From Flavobacteriaceae bacterium (GTDB lineage: Bacteria; Bacteroidota; Bacteroidia; Flavobacteriales; Flavobacteriaceae): DNA of 36,945 nt. The translations under genes and the position numbers were made by a program. The notes below the pieces were generated by a model. That model was not told where the DNA came from and ran no database searches. It worked only from the letters and a program-made list of their open reading frames with translations. Location: positions 1 through 36,945 of the forward strand of contig PKDU01000071.1 in assembly GCA_002862705.1 (NCBI GenBank). Reading direction: 5' to 3'. Below, one piece after another: positions 33,158 through 36,945 of the stretch. The stretch's first letter is position 1, and each line of letters begins with the position of its first letter.

Positions 33158-33316
33158 ATGAAAAGAACATTTCAACCCTCGAGAAGAAAGCGTCGTAACA
33201 AACACGGCTTCATGGAGCGCATGGCTTCTGCAGCCGGGCGCAAGATATTGGCAGCACGTCGCGCAAAGGGACGTAAAAAGATATCTGTCTCATCAGAACC
33301 ACGTCACAAAAAATAA
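33158..33316 (+). CDS. rpmH: Ribosomal protein L34
   Basis: Large-subunit ribosomal protein, 52 residues, very basic. [22 protein letters not shown] is the universal bacterial L34 start, followed by [14 protein letters not shown]. The C-terminus [11 protein letters not shown] extends a few residues past the common length, as usual in Bacteroidota. The frame is open 17 residues upstream, but that stretch overlaps the promoter and is not part of L34. No dnaA or rnpA is near; rpmH here stands with carB. A strong terminator follows. Confidence 0.97.
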   Translation: MKRTFQPSRRKRRNKHGFMERMASAAGRKILAARRAKGRKKISVSSEPRHKK

Positions 33317-33339
33317 GTGAATAAACCGTTTAAAACTTC

Positions 33340-33372
33340 AAGGTGTTACTGTTACAGTAACACCTTTTTTTA
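33340..33372 (+). terminator. rpmH Rho-independent terminator
   Basis: An 11-base stem (AAGGTGTTACT at 33340-33350 and AGTAACACCTT at 33356-33366) with a GTTAC loop is followed by a T-run to about 33371. It separates rpmH from carB. Confidence 0.9.
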
Positions 33373-33414
33373 TATATATTCGAGAGATTTTTGACCAACA
33401 TTTAGTTGCAATTT

Positions 33415-36267
33415 ATGCCAAAGACAAAAGACCTTAACAGCATCCTAATTATCGGCTCCGGCCCTATCATCATCGGCCAAGCCTGCGAGTTTGATTACTC
33501 CGGTTCCCAATCGCTTCGTTCTCTGAGAGAAGACGGCATCGAGACCATACTCATCAACTCCAATCCCGCAACCATCATGACCGATCCTTCTATGGCCGAT
33601 CATGTTTATTTATTGCCACTCACCACAAAATCCATCATTCAGATTTTGAAGGAACATCCACATATTGACGCTGTATTGCCCACCATGGGTGGCCAAACTG
33701 CGCTTAACTTGTGTATTGAAGCAGATGAGAAAGGCATTTGGAAAGACTTCGATGTTAAACTTATTGGTGTCAACATCGATGCCATCAACATTACCGAGGA
33801 CCGTGAAAAGTTTCGCGAGCTTATGGAAAAAATCGATGTTCCTATGGCGCCACAAGCCACGGCAACGTCATTTCTTAAAGGAAAAGAAATTGCCCAGGAA
33901 TTCGGTTTTCCTCTTTGTATTCGGGCTTCCTACACGCTTGGTGGAGCTGGAGCCGCTATTGTCTATGACGAAAAAGACTTTGAAGAACTGCTAAGACGCG
34001 GTTTAGAAATCTCGCCAATACACGAAGTCATGATTGACAAAGCCATGATGGGATGGAAAGAATACGAACTGGAACTCCTTCGTGATAACAACGACAATGT
34101 GGTAATTATCTGTTCTATTGAGAACATGGATCCTATGGGTATCCATACAGGAGATTCCATTACCGTAGCGCCTGCCATGACGCTTTCCGATAAGACCTTT
34201 CAGAAAATGCGTGATATGGCCATTAAGATGATGCGCAGCATTGGTGACTTTGCAGGTGGCTGTAACGTGCAGTTTGCTGTGAGTCCAGACGATAAAGAAG
34301 ATATTATTGCCATTGAAATTAATCCACGGGTTTCGCGTTCCTCGGCATTGGCAAGTAAGGCAACGGGTTATCCCATTGCCAAAGTGGCTACCAAACTCGC
34401 CATTGGCTACAGGCTGGATGAACTAGACAACCAGATCACCAAGTCTACTTCTGCCTTGTTTGAGCCAACACTCGATTATGTAATTGTAAAAATTCCACGC
34501 TGGAACTTCGACAAGTTTGAAGGTTCTGACCGCACCCTAGGCTTGCAGATGAAAGCCGTTGGTGAGGTAATGGGTATTGGGCGTTCGTTTCAAGAAGCTT
34601 TGCACAAGGCTACGCAATCGCTAGAGATCAAGCGAAATGGGCTGGGTGCAGACGGCAAGGGCTATACCGATTACAATCAAATTATTGACAAACTTACCCA
34701 CGCCTCTTGGGACCGGGTATTTTTGATTTACGATGCCATTGCGATGGGCATTCCGCTTAGTCAGATATACGACATCACCAAGATAGACATGTGGTATCTG
34801 AAACAGTATGAGGAATTGTTCAACTTGCAGAAAGAAATTTCAAACTTTACAATTGACTCGATTGAAAAGCCTTTGCTGTTAGAAGCCAAGCAAAAGGGCT
34901 ATGGCGACAGACAAATTGCCCATATGTTGGGTTGTTTGGAAAGCGAGGTTTACAACAAACGCGATGCGCTGAACATTCACCGTGTCTATAAACTGGTGGA
35001 TACCTGTGCTGCTGAATTTACGGCCAAGACCCCTTATTACTACTCCACTTTTGAGAGTACAATGGAAACGCCAGATGGCGATACCTATGTGCACAACGAA
35101 AGTGTGGTGACCGATAAAAAGAAAGTGGTGGTATTGGGCTCTGGACCGAACAGAATTGGTCAGGGGATTGAATTTGATTACTGTTGCGTCCATGGCGTAT
35201 TGGCAGCTGCAGAAGCGGGTTATGAAACCATCATGATCAATTGTAACCCGGAAACGGTTTCTACCGACTTTGACACGGCCGACAAGCTTTACTTCGAACC
35301 TGTCTTCTGGGAGCATATCTACGATATCATTCGTCACGAAAAACCCGAAGGCGTTATTGTTCAGTTGGGTGGGCAAACAGCCCTAAAGCTGGCCGAGAAG
35401 CTGGAGCGCTATGGTGTTAAAATCATGGGCACTAGTTTCCAATCCTTGGATTTGGCAGAAGACCGTGGAAGTTTCTCCACACTGCTCAAGAAAAACAACA
35501 TTCCTTATCCAGAATTTGGTGTGGCTGAAACTGCCGATGAAGCCCTTGCCTTGGCAGACGAATTAAACTTCCCCATACTGGTACGCCCATCTTATGTGTT
35601 GGGTGGTCAGGGAATGAAAATTGTCATCAACAAAGAAGAACTGGTCAAGCATGTGGTGGATTTATTGCATAAAATACCCAACAACAAATTGCTGTTGGAC
35701 CACTATCTAGACGGTGCAATTGAGGCCGAAGCAGATGCCATTTGTGACGGCGAAGAAGTTTATATCATCGGCATCATGGAGCACATAGAACCCTGTGGTA
35801 TCCACTCGGGCGATTCCAATGCGACCTTGCCGCCCTTTAACTTGGGCGACTTTGTGATGCAGCAGATTAAGGATCACACCAGAAAAATTGCGCTATCGCT
35901 CAACACGGTTGGACTGATTAACATTCAGTTTGCCATCAAGGATGATATCGTGTACATCATTGAGGCCAACCCACGTGCGTCGCGGACGGTTCCCTTTATC
36001 GCCAAGGCGTATAAGGAGCCTTATGTGAACTATGCCACCAAGGTGATGCTGGGCGACAAAAAAGTGAAGGACTTTAATTTTCAACCCAAGCTAGAAGGCT
36101 TTGCCATCAAGCAACCGGTCTTTTCGTTTAACAAATTCCCGAACGTTGACAAGGCGCTGGGCCCAGAAATGAAGAGTACGGGCGAGAGCATTTTGTTTAT
36201 CGACAGCCTAAAAGACGATGAGTTTTACGAATTGTATGGTCGTCGCAAGATGTATTTGAGTAAGTAG
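33415..36267 (+). CDS. carB: Carbamoyl-phosphate synthase large chain, lacking the C-terminal allosteric domain
   Basis: Makes carbamoyl phosphate for pyrimidine and arginine synthesis, using ammonia from the CarA glutaminase subunit, which is not in the window. 950 residues from ATG 33415 (MPKTKDLNSILIIGSGPIII); the frame also opens with TTG at 33406, which I reject. Both halves of the synthetase are intact: GSGPIIIGQACEFDYSG and the first ATP-grasp, then GSGPNRIGQGIEFDYCC and the second ATP-grasp ending ALGPEMKSTGESILF. E. coli CarB has about 1073 residues, the last ~138 forming the MGS-like domain that binds UMP and ornithine; here the protein stops at GRRKMYLSK, with only 42 bases before the next gene. 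I recall flavobacterial CarB usually being about 950 residues, so this is probably lineage-typical. Confidence 0.97.
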   Translation: MPKTKDLNSILIIGSGPIIIGQACEFDYSGSQSLRSLREDGIETILINSNPATIMTDPSMADHVYLLPLTTKSIIQILKEHPHIDAVLPTMGGQTALNLCIEADEKGIWKDFDVKLIGVNIDAINITEDREKFRELMEKIDVPMAPQATATSFLKGKEIAQEFGFPLCIRASYTLGGAGAAIVYDEKDFEELLRRGLEISPIHEVMIDKAMMGWKEYELELLRDNNDNVVIICSIENMDPMGIHTGDSITVAPAMTLSDKTFQKMRDMAIKMMRSIGDFAGGCNVQFAVSPDDKEDIIAIEINPRVSRSSALASKATGYPIAKVATKLAIGYRLDELDNQITKSTSALFEPTLDYVIVKIPRWNFDKFEGSDRTLGLQMKAVGEVMGIGRSFQEALHKATQSLEIKRNGLGADGKGYTDYNQIIDKLTHASWDRVFLIYDAIAMGIPLSQIYDITKIDMWYLKQYEELFNLQKEISNFTIDSIEKPLLLEAKQKGYGDRQIAHMLGCLESEVYNKRDALNIHRVYKLVDTCAAEFTAKTPYYYSTFESTMETPDGDTYVHNESVVTDKKKVVVLGSGPNRIGQGIEFDYCCVHGVLAAAEAGYETIMINCNPETVSTDFDTADKLYFEPVFWEHIYDIIRHEKPEGVIVQLGGQTALKLAEKLERYGVKIMGTSFQSLDLAEDRGSFSTLLKKNNIPYPEFGVAETADEALALADELNFPILVRPSYVLGGQGMKIVINKEELVKHVVDLLHKIPNNKLLLDHYLDGAIEAEADAICDGEEVYIIGIMEHIEPCGIHSGDSNATLPPFNLGDFVMQQIKDHTRKIALSLNTVGLINIQFAIKDDIVYIIEANPRASRTVPFIAKAYKEPYVNYATKVMLGDKKVKDFNFQPKLEGFAIKQPVFSFNKFPNVDKALGPEMKSTGESILFIDSLKDDEFYELYGRRKMYLSK

Positions 36268-36309
36268 TTCATTGCTCAATTTCACGTATATTTAAGCAAA
36301 CATTTTTTG

Positions 36310-36945
36310 ATGGAATGGATTCCTGTACTTGTTGTTGTCTTAGCACTGGTGGTCTTTTATTTTATAGGCCAAAAGAAACAGTCTACTGGCGTGACCAATG
36401 AATTTTTGATGCAACTCAATGCGCAGTTGCGCGATGAGATTCAGGGTATTCGTAAAGAAACAGATACCAATGCCAAAGAAACCCGTGTGGAGCTGGAGCA
36501 GAAGCTCGACAACATCACCAAGGGCATAAGCGACTACCAACGCTCGTCTAACCAGTCCATTACCCAACAGTTTGCCGAATCCAAAAAAGCCATTACCGAC
36601 GTGACCAAGGCCTTGTCTGAAATCAAGGGAACCAACGAACAGGTGTTGAGTTTTGCCAACCAAATGAAAACTTTGGAGAAGATACTGGGCAATTCCAAGC
36701 AGCGTGGTATTTTAGGGGAGATACAGCTCGAAAACCTATTGGCTAACGTCTTACCACCCGAGTTGTTTGTGATGCAACACTGTTTTTCCAATGGAGAAAT
36801 GGTGGATGCCATTGTCAAGGTTGGGGATTTTATCATTCCCATAGATGCCAAATTCTCTTTGGACAACTACAACAAAATGGTGGAAAGCAGCGACCCCGAG
36901 GCGATTAAGGCCTTGGAGCAAAGTTTTAAGAGCGATATCAAAAAG
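36310..36945 (+). CDS. rmuC: DNA recombination protein RmuC (3' end outside window)
   Basis: First 212 codons of an open frame that runs off the window. ATG 36310 gives MEWIPVLVVVLALVVFYFIG, a single N-terminal membrane helix, followed by a long coiled-coil region (about 30-125: LNAQLRDEIQGIRKETDTN, VELEQKLDNITKGISDYQ). Then comes the conserved RmuC nuclease-like core, with LGNSKQRGILGEIQLENLL and DAIVKVGDFIIPIDAKFSLDNY, resembling a PD-(D/E)xK fold. RmuC limits inversions and repeat rearrangements in E. coli; the mechanism is not settled. A TATATTTA element (36287-36294) upstream is a weak promoter candidate. About 200 residues should follow beyond the window. Confidence 0.93.
   Translation, partial: MEWIPVLVVVLALVVFYFIGQKKQSTGVTNEFLMQLNAQLRDEIQGIRKETDTNAKETRVELEQKLDNITKGISDYQRSSNQSITQQFAESKKAITDVTKALSEIKGTNEQVLSFANQMKTLEKILGNSKQRGILGEIQLENLLANVLPPELFVMQHCFSNGEMVDAIVKVGDFIIPIDAKFSLDNYNKMVESSDPEAIKALEQSFKSDIKK

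Noticed and set aside
33406..33414. TTG start for carB
   Set aside because: The ATG at 33415 gives the conserved MPKTKD-type N-terminus and needs no rare start codon.
34879..35376. 165-codon open frame antisense to carB
   Set aside because: Shadow of carB codon usage; no family signature.
1..36945. Mobile elements, CRISPR, phage, defence or secondary-metabolite systems
   Set aside because: No transposase, integrase, spaced repeat array, phage gene or biosynthetic cluster was seen; all larger frames belong to core or common families.

Overview
The window looks like chromosome from a marine member of the Flavobacteriia (Bacteroidota), probably Flavobacteriaceae. The evidence is a green-type proteorhodopsin with M at the tuning position next to a blh retinal-forming oxygenase, promoter-like -7 elements of the Bacteroidota form TAnnTTTG, no Shine-Dalgarno-like starts, and flavobacterial gene families (DUF4199, DUF5362-like, the GlmU-like TIGR03991 family, type-B L31, a CarB lacking its allosteric domain). 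It is dense core genome: no gap between genes exceeds about 110 bases. I see no tRNA, rRNA, CRISPR array, insertion sequence, integrase, phage gene or toxin-antitoxin pair.

Layout. 1-3335: the 3' part of argS, a bidirectional terminator, then proteorhodopsin (minus) and blh (plus), divergently transcribed from a 94-base AT-rich spacer. 3357-7933: a tightly packed plus-strand run ffh-folD-queE-ykgJ-like-lolC/E-like, whose first four genes overlap at stop and start codons. 7972-9396: a PLP-dependent cysteine synthase/cystathionine beta-synthase-type enzyme on the plus strand, convergent with a small DUF5362-like membrane protein. 9538-18548 (minus): a fatty-acid degradation block made of an acyl-CoA ligase, a MarR regulator, a FadN-type hydroxyacyl-CoA dehydrogenase/hydratase, a FadA thiolase, a FadE acyl-CoA dehydrogenase and a secreted M28 metallopeptidase. 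18596-22234 (minus): purL. 22332-28586 (minus): a DUF4199 membrane protein, a GT2 glycosyltransferase, a phosphohexomutase, an MsbA-like ABC exporter and an RsmB/NOP-family RNA methyltransferase, with almost no spacing. 28668-31521 (plus): rpmE (type B), a GlmU-like protein and mtaB, each with its own promoter-like element. 31527-33059: a small GNAT-like protein, an alpha/beta hydrolase and a TPR-like membrane protein. 33158 to the end (plus): rpmH, carB, and the 5' part of rmuC, which runs off the window.

How the genes work together. Proteorhodopsin and Blh form a light-driven proton-pump module; Blh makes retinal from beta-carotene, whose biosynthesis genes are not here. The marR-fadN-fadA-fadE order places beta-oxidation under a likely dedicated MarR repressor; a 12-base-arm palindrome sits directly upstream of its -7 element. 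The DUF4199/GT2/phosphomutase/ABC group points to envelope glycolipid or polysaccharide synthesis and export. The rest is translation, secretion, one-carbon, purine, pyrimidine and tRNA-modification housekeeping.

I did not find a clear undescribed system. The points most worth a second look are the marR palindrome (operator and/or fadD terminator), the metal-ligand change in the M28 peptidase, promoter elements lying 4-5 bases before start codons (possible leaderless transcripts), and the imperfect palindrome between proteorhodopsin and blh.
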